The notes below the pieces were generated by a model, which saw only the letters and a program-made list of their open reading frames with translations, was not told where the DNA came from and searched no databases. Of a DNA stretch of 10,951 nt, positions 1 through 7,295 are shown one piece after another. The stretch comes from Spirochaetaceae bacterium (GTDB taxonomy: Bacteria; Spirochaetota; Spirochaetia; DSM-27196; SKKC01), in assembly GCA_003552745.1 (NCBI GenBank), contig PUOG01000172.1:1-10951 (forward strand), read 5' to 3'. The position numbers and the translations under genes were made by a program. Numbering within the stretch: position 1 is the stretch's first letter; every line of letters starts with the position of its first letter.

Positions 1-1712
1 AGGCGTTCGCAACCTACTTCGGCTACGTGATCGCCGATACGTTTCATCCGGAGTTCGACGGGCTCGACCAGTTCATCGCCGACCAGATGGATGCCGCCTT
101 CCGCCGCGATGCGCTCGTTGAAACAGTGCCGGTCGAGTTTCCCGACGGCCGAGAGCTCGAGTACAGCCCGGCCACCGTTCCAATTGTCTATCGCAAGGCG
201 GCCTCGATCCTGCGTATGTTCCGCCTCTATCTCGGCGACTGCGGCATTGATGATGGGGTCGATGGGGATGCGCTGAGCGTGCAGGCGCCGGCGCAGTCGG
301 CCGATCAGTCGCCCGGCGTCGCACCCGGCGACCCGACCGGCGCTTCTCCCGGCGCTGCGCACGACTCCCGCGCCCCGTTTCGCGCCGGCGTACGCGAGTT
401 CCTTCGGCGCCACGCCTACGGCTGCGCCGACACCGACGAGGTTCTCAGCGCGTTCGCCGCCGGTGTGAGCGCCGGCGGCTCAGATCGCGGGCCGGCGTTC
501 GATGCGACTATCCTCGCACGCTGGCTTCGCACTCCCGGATATCCGGTTGTGAGTGCGACGCAAACCGGCGACGAGCTTCACCTCGAGCAGAAACGCTTCA
601 CCCTGTTGCCGAACGACGATGCTGCCCTCTGGCCTGTGCCGCTGACCCTGCTCTTCATCGGAGCCGATGAGTCGACCGAGCGGCGGAGTGTGCTCCTGGA
701 CACCCGAGAGCTCACCATCCGGCTACCGGCCGGTACCGCGGCGGTCAAGGTCAACGCCGGTCAGAGCGGTTTCTACCGCGTTCGCTACGACGAACGAACG
801 CTCGAATCGCTTGCCGAGCTCGCCTCCGATCGGGCGCTCTCACCACGCGATCGCTTCGGCCTGCTCTACGATCTGCACGCCTTCGTACTCGCCGACGAGT
901 TCGAGCTCGACCGCTATCTCGATTTTCTCGATCGTCATTTCGCCGCCGAGGTCGAGTTCCTGCCGGTATGGCAGATCGCCCGCTCATTGCGCGAGCTGCA
1001 CAGCTTCGCATCACGGACCGAAGGACGCATTGCCGAGTGCGGACGGAGGGTACTCCGGTCGGCGGTTGAGGCTATCGGTGTGCGGCCGAGTGCAGGCGAA
1101 CGGCACGTCGTCGCCCTGCTGCGTGAATCGCTTCTCTGGACGCTCTATTTGCTCGGGGACCCGACGGTAGTGAGCGAACTGGAAGAAATATCGGACACGC
1201 TGCTTACTCGAGACGGGGGCCAGTCGGTTCCCGCCGATCTGCGCCCGGTCGCATATCGCGTCGCCGCCGCCTGCCGTCCTGCGAGCTTCGATACGCTCTG
1301 CGAGCGCCTGGAATCGTCCGAGGTCGAAGAGGTCGAAAAACAATCGATCGCGATCGCGCTGGGGGCGTACCGCGACGAAACCACCGTAGAGCGGATGCTC
1401 GAGTACGTGGCCGGCCGGCTGCCGGCGAGAAACCGGATCCTCCCGGTTGCCGCCGCGGCAGCGAACAGATCGGCCCGGGCTGCACTGTGGCCGTGGTTTC
1501 AGCGTTCGACTGACGCGCTCGAAACTATGCATCCCTTCCACTTCCTGCGCATTCTCTGTGACGCGGCTGCTTTCGGGGGAATCGGGCGATCGAATGAAGT
1601 GGAGCGTGATCTCGACGAGCTCATGCGACGCCGGCCATCGACGTCAACGGAGACGGTCGCGATGGCGAAGGAGAACCTGAGAGTCTGCGAACGGCTTTCG
1701 TCGCGGTTGTAA
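1..1712 (+). CDS. M1 family zinc aminopeptidase, 5'-truncated by the window
   Basis: This is the C-terminal part of an M1 (aminopeptidase N-like) metallopeptidase, which removes N-terminal residues from peptides. The frame is already open at base 3 and reads AFATYFGYVIADTFHPEFD, matching the segment just after the zinc-ligand Glu of the family's NE-[SG]-FA motif. The first two bases (ag) could end that Glu codon. The GTG at 27 is therefore internal, and the HExxH and GAMEN motifs lie off the window. The catalytic Tyr is seen in VPIVYRKAASILRMF (Tyr codon 189-191), followed by FRAGVREFLRRHAYG. An ERAP1_C-like helical domain starts near NAGQSGFYRVRYD (about 750-795) and runs to the end. Visible length is about 570 residues, as expected for the last two thirds of a protein of about 880. 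A Pro/Ala/Gly/Asp-rich stretch at about 243-377 interrupts a normally continuous helical region. It probably shares an operon with the next gene. Family call firm; substrate unknown. Confidence 0.9.
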   Translation, partial: AFATYFGYVIADTFHPEFDGLDQFIADQMDAAFRRDALVETVPVEFPDGRELEYSPATVPIVYRKAASILRMFRLYLGDCGIDDGVDGDALSVQAPAQSADQSPGVAPGDPTGASPGAAHDSRAPFRAGVREFLRRHAYGCADTDEVLSAFAAGVSAGGSDRGPAFDATILARWLRTPGYPVVSATQTGDELHLEQKRFTLLPNDDAALWPVPLTLLFIGADESTERRSVLLDTRELTIRLPAGTAAVKVNAGQSGFYRVRYDERTLESLAELASDRALSPRDRFGLLYDLHAFVLADEFELDRYLDFLDRHFAAEVEFLPVWQIARSLRELHSFASRTEGRIAECGRRVLRSAVEAIGVRPSAGERHVVALLRESLLWTLYLLGDPTVVSELEEISDTLLTRDGGQSVPADLRPVAYRVAAACRPASFDTLCERLESSEVEEVEKQSIAIALGAYRDETTVERMLEYVAGRLPARNRILPVAAAAANRSARAALWPWFQRSTDALETMHPFHFLRILCDAAAFGGIGRSNEVERDLDELMRRRPSTSTETVAMAKENLRVCERLSSRL

Positions 1713-1734
1713 CGGAGCTTCGGGGAGCCATCGC

Positions 1735-2493
1735 ATGCTGAAGGAATTGCTGCCGGGAGCGCACACAATCTGTCCGATCTGCAACGGGGAATGCTATCCG
1801 ACCGGTGATCGCTCGGTCCTTCCCCGCCGCCTGCGCGATGTGAAGGTCTTGAGCCCCGGCCGCATCCCGCTCAATCCGTGTCCGAGCTGCGGGGCGACCG
1901 ACGACGAGCGGCTCATCTATCTCTATCTACTGCATCGCACGAGAGCCTTCGAGCCGACCGCTCCGCCGCTGACCGTGCTCCACGTCGAGCCGGAGCCCCG
2001 GCTGCACGAAGCGCTTCGAAGGGTTTCGCGTCTGAGCACGCAGAGTGTCCCCGCTTCGCAGCTTGTCTCACTGGACATTGCCGAGCAATCGGTCGACATC
2101 GTCCTGTGTAACGATGTACTCGATCGCATTCGCGACGAGAAGGCTGCTCTGCGCTCGATCCGACGAGTGCTTCGGCCCGACGGGCTCGCGCTCTTACAGA
2201 GCGCGATCTCGTCGACGCTCCCGGCAACGCACGAGGACGCGCATCTCACCACCGATACCGAGCGATTGAAGGCGTTCGGATCGCCGCTGCGGGTAAGGCT
2301 GTACGGCGTCGATTACGCCCAACGGCTCGAACAGGCCGGTTTCGCCGTCGAACGCTTTCGCTGGTGGCGGGGCGGGCGGCGTTTCGGAGGTGCATTGCGC
2401 AACCGGTACGCTCTCGTACGGGGCGAGCTACTGTACCTCGCCCGCCCGTCGGCGTCCCGGCTCATCGACGAGAAATTCTCCCCTGCACCGTGA
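1735..2493 (+). CDS. Zinc-ribbon class I SAM-dependent methyltransferase-like protein
   Basis: A 252-residue protein of unknown substrate. An N-terminal zinc-ribbon-like module has paired cysteines CPIC (13-16) and CPSC (49-52), with an extra Cys20. A shortened Rossmann methyltransferase core follows: VLHVEPEP (81-88) stands where motif I belongs, then DIVLCNDVLDRI (121-132) and RRVLRPDG (143-150), the usual post-motif acidic strand and RVLKPGG signatures. The C-terminal part RVRLYGVDYAQRLEQAGF (186-203) resembles the HVRxYGxDYxxRLxxAGF pattern I associate with zinc-ribbon methyltransferases of polysaccharide loci. Motif I lacks the glycine-rich GxGxG, and the Glu-His of the common LEHI motif is Asp-Arg here, so SAM binding or activity could be altered. 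The ATG at 1735 has a ggggag ribosome site about 7 nt upstream and lies 22 bp after the peptidase stop, suggesting cotranscription. Fold likely; function open. Confidence 0.75.
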   Translation: MLKELLPGAHTICPICNGECYPTGDRSVLPRRLRDVKVLSPGRIPLNPCPSCGATDDERLIYLYLLHRTRAFEPTAPPLTVLHVEPEPRLHEALRRVSRLSTQSVPASQLVSLDIAEQSVDIVLCNDVLDRIRDEKAALRSIRRVLRPDGLALLQSAISSTLPATHEDAHLTTDTERLKAFGSPLRVRLYGVDYAQRLEQAGFAVERFRWWRGGRRFGGALRNRYALVRGELLYLARPSASRLIDEKFSPAP

Positions 2494-2518
2494 CATAGTT
2501 TGCCGCGGGCGTTAGGAT
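2490..2518 (+). promoter_or_regulatory. Candidate sigma70 promoter for the adenylate cyclase
   Basis: A GTGACA box (2490-2495, 5 of 6 to TTGACA) is separated by exactly 17 bp from TAGGAT (2513-2518, 4 of 6 to TATAAT). It overlaps the stop codon of the methyltransferase gene. Transcription would begin near 2525, leaving a leader of only about 13 nt before the ATG at 2538. The placement and spacing are right, but such matches arise by chance, and read-through from the upstream gene is an alternative. Confidence 0.35.
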
Positions 2519-2537
2519 TACCTGCAGGGTTGCTTCT

Positions 2538-5249
2538 ATGAATAGAAATCTCGTCTGGCCGATTATCATTCCGACTTTTATCGTCGCCGTTCTCACGCTG
2601 CTCAGCACTACCGAGGTCTTTTGGGGCATCGACGCCGGTATATACGATCTGCTGCTCCGCGTTCGACCGGCAGTGGAGGAAGATGAACGCTTCGTCATTC
2701 TCGAAATCGACGATGCGTCCATCGACTCCGCCGGCTTGTGGCCATGGAGCCGGCACATACTCGGCGACGGACTCATGCTGCTGCGTGAGGTCGGCGCCGA
2801 CCGCGCCGTGTTCGATATCGAGTACCTCGACGAGAGTCCGGCCGGCGTCGATCGCCGACTTCTGCAGGAGGAATTGCCGGTCGAGGTCGAGGCGGCGATC
2901 GAGCAGGTCGGAGGAAACGCCCGCGATCTCTTCCAGGCCGTCGCCGAGGGTCAGCTTCCGCCGGAAGCAGCCGGCGATCTGATAGACGATTTTCGCGCGC
3001 TCGAGGCCGACGCTCGCGACACCCTGCTCGACCGCGTCGCCGACGTCGCTCGCGACAACGACGAGTACCTCGCCCGCGCCGCCGGGATCTTCGACAATGC
3101 GTGGTTCACACTGACCATGCTGCCCGGCGAACGCCACCTGATCGACGTCGAAGACGAGTACCTGCAGTGGGTCTCCGGTCGCTTCGCGCACCGTGAGACA
3201 CCGAACGACCACCCGCTTGTATCGTTCGGAACGATACAGCCCACTATCGAGCCAATTGCCCAACAGGCACAGGGCATCGGATTCACGAACATCCACGTCG
3301 ATCCCGATGGGGTTCGAAGGCGCATAAACCCGCTCGCCGAATATGACGGTGTGCTTTTCGGGCAGCTCGCACTCACTCCTCTCCTCGACCTTCTCGGTTC
3401 TCCGGAGATCGAGTTCGCGGGCAGGCGTATGATCCTCCGTGACGCTCACTACCCCGGCGAAGAAGAACCTCGCGACGTAACGATCCCGCTCACTCCCGAC
3501 GGACGGATGATGATCAACTGGCCGCCGAAATCGTTCGACGAGAGCTTTCGGCAGGTCAGCTATACCCGGATACTCGACCTGCAGGACGCCGAGGAAGCGA
3601 TCGCGGGGAACATAGCGCTCATGGATGGAGCCGGATTCCTCGATCAGCATGACGTTCCGCTATACATGATGCAGCAGCAGATCGATGAGCTCTACCGCGA
3701 GCTGCTCGCCGGCGAACGCTCGCCCGAGGAGGCCGACCAGTACGAGGCGATGCGCGCGCAGTACTACGACGAACTCGGCCGGTTCCTCGAGGGACCGGCT
3801 GAAGAAGAGCTCATCGAGCAGGTCAGCGCAGCAATGGAGCAGGTCGATCCCGACGACGAGGCGCAGATTGCCGATCTCGAGGGGATTCTCGATGATATCG
3901 AGGAAACGTTTGCCGCGACCCGCGGACTGGTCGAGCGCCGCAACGAGCTCTTCGACTCACTTTCGGAGGAACTGGCGGGCGCGTTCGTCATAATCGGACA
4001 GACCGGAATCGGTACGGTCGATATCGGAGTGAATCCTTTCGAGGGGCTCTACTTCAACGTTGGAACGCATGCGGCGGTTGCCAACACCGTCTTGCAGCGA
4101 GATTTCCTCACCGTCGAATCAACGTGGCTCTCCATTGGACTCGCTGCGCTATTCGCGATCCTGCTCGGGTTCTTCATCCGCAACCTCGACGCGAACAGGA
4201 GTCTGCTCTTCGGTGCACTCACGACAGCTCTGGTCGCCGGCGCCGGTGTTCTCTGGTTCGTTGTCACCGGTCGCTATATCCCCTTGCTCGCTCCGGTCGG
4301 CGCGCTCTTCCTGACGTTCGTCGCCACGAGCTCCTGGTCGGCGATCACGAACGCTCGCGAGCGTAGCTTCCTGCGAAACGCCTTCTCCCGGTACCTCTCC
4401 GCGGACGTCATCAGCCAGATCATCGACAATCCGGACATGCTCGCCCTCGGCGGTCAGGAGAAGTACATGACCGCCATGTTTACCGACATCGCCGGCTTCT
4501 CCACGGTCTCCGAGCAACTCCCACCCGGAGATCTGGTGCGACTTCTGAACATCTATCTGACCGAGATGAGCAATATTGTGCTCGATGTCAGGGGTACGAT
4601 CGACAAGTATGAGGGAGATGCGATCATCGCGTTCTTCGGAGCTCCGGTCGACGATCCCGACCATGCGGCGAACGCCTGTATCTCCGCGGTCCGGATGAAA
4701 CGAATCGAGGCCGATCTGAACGACCGCTTTCTTAACGACCAGATGAGCCCGAGCCCGCTCTTCACCCGCATCGGAATCAACACCGGAGAGATGGTTGTCG
4801 GCAACATGGGAACCGAAAAGCAGATGGACTACACGATCATGGGCCACGCGGTGAACCTCGCCGCGCGCCTGGAGGGTGTGAACAAGCAGTACGGCTCGTG
4901 GATTCTGATAAGCGAGGAGACGAGAAACCAGATCGGCGATCGGTTTCTCCTGCGTCCATTCGATCGGGTGCGCGTCGTCGGCGTCAACGAGCCGGTGCAG
5001 CTGTACGAGGTGCTCGAGGAAAGCTCGGAGGCCGGCTCGCGATTGCGAGAGCACGCCGAGCAGTTCACCGAGGCTGTTGAACTCTTCCAACAACGTCGGT
5101 TCGACGCCGCACGATCTCTCTTCGCCGAACTTCTGAACGACGGGATCAGCGATGTGCCCGCGCAGAAGTACGTGAAACGGTGCGAACGATATCTGAACGA
5201 GCCGCCGGCGGGCGATTGGGACGGTGTGTATACGCTGAGCGAGAAATGA
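2538..5249 (+). CDS. CHASE2-domain class III adenylate cyclase (membrane-bound)
   Basis: A 903-residue membrane adenylate cyclase making cAMP from ATP. Order: one N-terminal membrane helix (about 7-29); an extracytoplasmic CHASE2 sensor starting ILEIDDASIDSAGLWPWSR (54-72) and ending VIIGQTGIGTVDIG (from about 484); three membrane helices (about 530-547, 556-576, 582-602); a cytoplasmic cyclase domain; and a helical TPR-like tail (about 835-890). The six catalytic positions of class III cyclases are present: metal-binding Asp650 (FTDIAGF) and Asp694 (KYEGDAIIAFFG), adenine-selecting Lys690 and Thr766 (MDYTIMG), and transition-state Asn773 and Arg777 (VNLAARLEG). The Lys/Thr pair is the class IIIb adenylate-specific signature. 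Two Glu/Asp/Ala-rich helical insertions (about 111-182 and 367-478) enlarge CHASE2. The upstream gene is 44 bp away, with a candidate promoter between; the stop lies 15 bp from that of convergent pcm. The cyclase call is secure; the ligand is unknown. Confidence 0.95.
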   Translation: MNRNLVWPIIIPTFIVAVLTLLSTTEVFWGIDAGIYDLLLRVRPAVEEDERFVILEIDDASIDSAGLWPWSRHILGDGLMLLREVGADRAVFDIEYLDESPAGVDRRLLQEELPVEVEAAIEQVGGNARDLFQAVAEGQLPPEAAGDLIDDFRALEADARDTLLDRVADVARDNDEYLARAAGIFDNAWFTLTMLPGERHLIDVEDEYLQWVSGRFAHRETPNDHPLVSFGTIQPTIEPIAQQAQGIGFTNIHVDPDGVRRRINPLAEYDGVLFGQLALTPLLDLLGSPEIEFAGRRMILRDAHYPGEEEPRDVTIPLTPDGRMMINWPPKSFDESFRQVSYTRILDLQDAEEAIAGNIALMDGAGFLDQHDVPLYMMQQQIDELYRELLAGERSPEEADQYEAMRAQYYDELGRFLEGPAEEELIEQVSAAMEQVDPDDEAQIADLEGILDDIEETFAATRGLVERRNELFDSLSEELAGAFVIIGQTGIGTVDIGVNPFEGLYFNVGTHAAVANTVLQRDFLTVESTWLSIGLAALFAILLGFFIRNLDANRSLLFGALTTALVAGAGVLWFVVTGRYIPLLAPVGALFLTFVATSSWSAITNARERSFLRNAFSRYLSADVISQIIDNPDMLALGGQEKYMTAMFTDIAGFSTVSEQLPPGDLVRLLNIYLTEMSNIVLDVRGTIDKYEGDAIIAFFGAPVDDPDHAANACISAVRMKRIEADLNDRFLNDQMSPSPLFTRIGINTGEMVVGNMGTEKQMDYTIMGHAVNLAARLEGVNKQYGSWILISEETRNQIGDRFLLRPFDRVRVVGVNEPVQLYEVLEESSEAGSRLREHAEQFTEAVELFQQRRFDAARSLFAELLNDGISDVPAQKYVKRCERYLNEPPAGDWDGVYTLSEK

Positions 5250-5264
5250 TGGAACGTCTCGGCC

Positions 5265-5885
5265 TCAGTCACGCCGCAGCGGCACGAAACGGGCACCGGT
5301 AAGCCTGCGCAGCAGCTTGAGCTTGCCGGCACGTTTCTCGAATACCTCAACGATCTCGTTGCCGCCCGGACCGATCGGAATCACCATCCTCCCCTCTTCG
5401 GCGAGCTGCGGGATGAGCTTCTGCGGTATCTCGTCTGCGGCCGCCGAGACCACAATTGCACCGAACGGTTCGTGGTTCTCAACTCCGTCCCACGCGTTAC
5501 CGACCAGCAGGGTGGTGTTCTCCACACCGGCTGCCTCGAGATTCCTCGCCGCCTGCTTTGAGAGAGAGGCGATACGGTCGATTGTAACGACGTGGGCACA
5601 CAGTTGCGCTAGCAGCGCGGTCTGGTACCCGAAGCCGGTACCGATCTCCAGAACCGTATCATCGGGGCGGGGGTCTACCGCTGCGATCATCGCGGCAACG
5701 AGTGACGGCTGACTCGTGGTCTGCCCCGACCCTATTCCGACGGGCCGGTCATCGTATATCTCCGCAGGTGGCGTACCGGATGGGACGAAGAGCCTGCGGT
5801 CGATCGCTCGCATGGAATGGAGAATGCGCGGCGGTAAGGTACCGTGTCGCTGAGCCGCGCGGACAAGCGACTCGTTGTCGGGCAT
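5265..5885 (-). CDS. pcm: Protein-L-isoaspartate O-methyltransferase
   Basis: A 206-residue cytoplasmic repair enzyme that transfers a methyl group from SAM to L-isoaspartyl residues in aged proteins, starting their conversion back to aspartate. Family signatures occur in order: RRLFVPSG (30-37); the active-site loop IGSGQTTSQP (51-60); SAM motif I VLEIGTGFGYQTALLA (78-93); the acidic strand end TIDR with Asp103, where Glu is commoner; IVVSAAADEIP (144-154); and EEGRMVIPIG (163-172). Length is typical for bacterial Pcm. The usual GDG motif is GNAWDG (129-134), so the Asp position is Asn. The ATG at 5885 is well supported by an AAAGGAG ribosome site 8 nt upstream. The gene converges on the cyclase and diverges from the exported protein. 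Its promoter should lie within 5901-5985, but I see no strong match. Confidence 0.93.
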   Translation of the reverse strand: MPDNESLVRAAQRHGTLPPRILHSMRAIDRRLFVPSGTPPAEIYDDRPVGIGSGQTTSQPSLVAAMIAAVDPRPDDTVLEIGTGFGYQTALLAQLCAHVVTIDRIASLSKQAARNLEAAGVENTTLLVGNAWDGVENHEPFGAIVVSAAADEIPQKLIPQLAEEGRMVIPIGPGGNEIVEVFEKRAGKLKLLRRLTGARFVPLRRD

Positions 5886-5893
5886 GACAAAAA

Positions 5894-5900
5894 CTCCTTT
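5894..5900 (-). promoter_or_regulatory. Strong ribosome binding site of pcm
   Basis: On the minus strand this reads AAAGGAG, eight bases before the ATG at 5885. It is the best Shine-Dalgarno match in the window and fixes the pcm start. It also argues against coding use of the plus-strand reading frame that crosses this spot. Confidence 0.8.
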
Positions 5901-5975
5901 CGAGGGGCATTTGAGTTCGAGACACTCTACACTCTATCACCGAACACCACTTTCAGTCCCCCATCCAAATTTCAA

Positions 5976-6004
5976 TGGGCAGAGTTGCGGCGCTCTGCTA
6001 CAAT
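5976..6004 (+). promoter_or_regulatory. Candidate extended -10 sigma70 promoter of the exported SH3-like protein gene
   Basis: TGGGCA (5976-5981, 4 of 6 to TTGACA), a 17-bp spacer, then TACAAT (5999-6004, 5 of 6 to TATAAT), preceded by TGC to form an extended -10 (TGnTACAAT). This is the best promoter-like sequence in the window. Transcription would start near 6011, which rules out an upstream ATG at 5875 for the next gene and points to a TTG start at 6013, 6061 or 6067. Confidence 0.5.
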
Positions 6005-6060
6005 ACGTACCGTTGACCTACAGGACCCCCCGACAACGAGCTTCTCTCTTCCGCAACCTA

Positions 6061-7245
6061 TTGCGGTTGCCACACAGTCGCACCGCAACTACGGTTGCGG
6101 CGGTATTGTTGCTTGCGACTGTTCTGTCGGGTGCTCAGCCGGTAGCACTCCACAGTGCCGAGATCATTCTGCTCGACGATTCCGTACCCCGGACTTTCGG
6201 AAGTCCTGATCCGGTTACCGGCCTGGTCGAGACAGTGAATGCCGGCGACCGCCTGCCGGTGGTGGATTGGGGCAGATGGATACGATCGCCGTCCGGCGGG
6301 GCAATACGCTTCGTTACCGTTCTCTCCGAGTCCGGAACACTCGCCAGGCTCCGCCACGACGAAGTGGCACACGTCGTACACCAAGTGACGCGCGACGAGT
6401 TCGGCGTTCATCCGGATACCGGGCGCCCGTTCGGGTGGTCACGTCTTGAGGTCGCACTACAGGATCGCCAAATCAGCCGGCACCAGTACGAGTTCTTCGA
6501 CCGAAAAGTGGTGTTGATCCCGAGCTTCGAATCGCGTGAAGTCGAAACACGGTATTACGAGGGTGGACACTCGTTTCGGAGCGCCGTGGTCGAGTATCTC
6601 GATCTCCAACGCGCCTCGGAGCTCGTGCTTTCGGTGGAGTTCGCCGGCGGCAGCGGCGTTTCGGCGACCACACCGTTTAACGTGACTACCGAGGATTTCG
6701 TCGGCGATGGGGTAAAGGAGCTGGTGATCGAGGCGCAGGCGACGACGATCGCCGCGGGTGCCGTATATGCGAACTCGAGCATCGAGACCTACGTGTTCAC
6801 GTACGACGGCGTCGAACCGTCACCGCTCGTACGATTCGTCGATCTGACCGAGGCGGGAGGGCGCACCATCGAGTATACCCACGTTGTCGAGCGTGACTCG
6901 AGCGGCACGGTCGAGGAACTCCATCAGTATGCCGTACAACGGGAAGGCGGTGGACGCCATCGCGTAGACAAGTCGGTCCGCCGGTATCGCGACGACGAGT
7001 TCGAGTGGATCCTCGAGCGCAATCGGATGACGAGAATCATCCCGAACGAACGGCGTTCCGAGCTCCGCGCGGGCCCGCACAACGAGTCGCGGGTGCGCGA
7101 CTGGCTCATGCGACCTGAACCGGTCCAACCGGTAGACGTGGAAACCGATGAGGACGGAGCCGTCTGGCTGAAGATCGATCAACCGAGGGGAGCGTCGGGG
7201 TGGATTCGAAACTCAGACGTTCAATGGCGACCACATCGACCGTAG
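6061..7245 (+). CDS. Exported protein with VCBS/FG-GAP-like loop and C-terminal SH3-like domain
   Basis: An exported protein of unrecognised family, about 394 residues from the TTG at 6061. The N-terminus RLPHSRTATTVAAVLLLATVL then SGAQPVALHSAE has the charged, hydrophobic and small-residue regions of a Sec signal peptide, probably cut after SGA; no lipobox Cys is seen. A central Asp-rich motif DFVGDGVKEL (212-221) resembles the calcium-binding loop of VCBS/FG-GAP repeats. The C-terminal 60 residues, from LRAGPHNES through VWLKIDQPRGASGWIRNSDV, fit a bacterial SH3-like domain, often linked to cell-wall or peptide binding. The start is uncertain: the frame is open from an ATG at 5875, but that overlaps divergent pcm, has atypical composition, and precedes the candidate promoter at 5976-6004. 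TTG at 6013 or 6067 is also possible, and none has a clear ribosome site. PilZ follows 50 bp later, possibly in the same operon. Confidence 0.7.
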   Translation: MRLPHSRTATTVAAVLLLATVLSGAQPVALHSAEIILLDDSVPRTFGSPDPVTGLVETVNAGDRLPVVDWGRWIRSPSGGAIRFVTVLSESGTLARLRHDEVAHVVHQVTRDEFGVHPDTGRPFGWSRLEVALQDRQISRHQYEFFDRKVVLIPSFESREVETRYYEGGHSFRSAVVEYLDLQRASELVLSVEFAGGSGVSATTPFNVTTEDFVGDGVKELVIEAQATTIAAGAVYANSSIETYVFTYDGVEPSPLVRFVDLTEAGGRTIEYTHVVERDSSGTVEELHQYAVQREGGGRHRVDKSVRRYRDDEFEWILERNRMTRIIPNERRSELRAGPHNESRVRDWLMRPEPVQPVDVETDEDGAVWLKIDQPRGASGWIRNSDVQWRPHRP

Positions 7246-7295
7246 TGGTGAAGCGTGAGACCGCATGTCTACTTGAGAGAGCTTAGAGGGAGCTT

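Noticed and set aside
27..29. GTG as the true start of the M1 peptidase
   Set aside because: The frame is open upstream to the window edge and bases 3-26 encode conserved M1 sequence (AFATYFGY), so the gene begins outside the window.
2521..2530. Palindrome CCTGCAGG upstream of the cyclase as an operator
   Set aside because: An 8-bp perfect palindrome in GC-rich DNA is readily a chance event and resembles no regulator site I know.
2313..3650. A 445-codon open frame on the minus strand antisense to the cyclase and the methyltransferase end
   Set aside because: It lies almost wholly opposite a gene with clear CHASE2 motifs, shows no recognisable domain, and long antisense frames are expected in GC-rich coding DNA.
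4149..5093. A 314-codon minus-strand frame antisense to the cyclase domain
   Set aside because: The plus strand carries all six catalytic residues of a class III cyclase here; the antisense protein has no motif and is a codon-bias shadow.
5875..6060. N-terminal extension of the exported protein from the ATG at 5875
   Set aside because: It overlaps the divergent pcm start and ribosome site, crosses the likely promoter, and its residues have an unusual composition and place a signal peptide 60 residues inside the protein.
5886..6060. CRP-type cAMP receptor site in the pcm divergent region
   Set aside because: I looked for paired TGTGA/TCACA half-sites because a cyclase is nearby and found no properly spaced pair.
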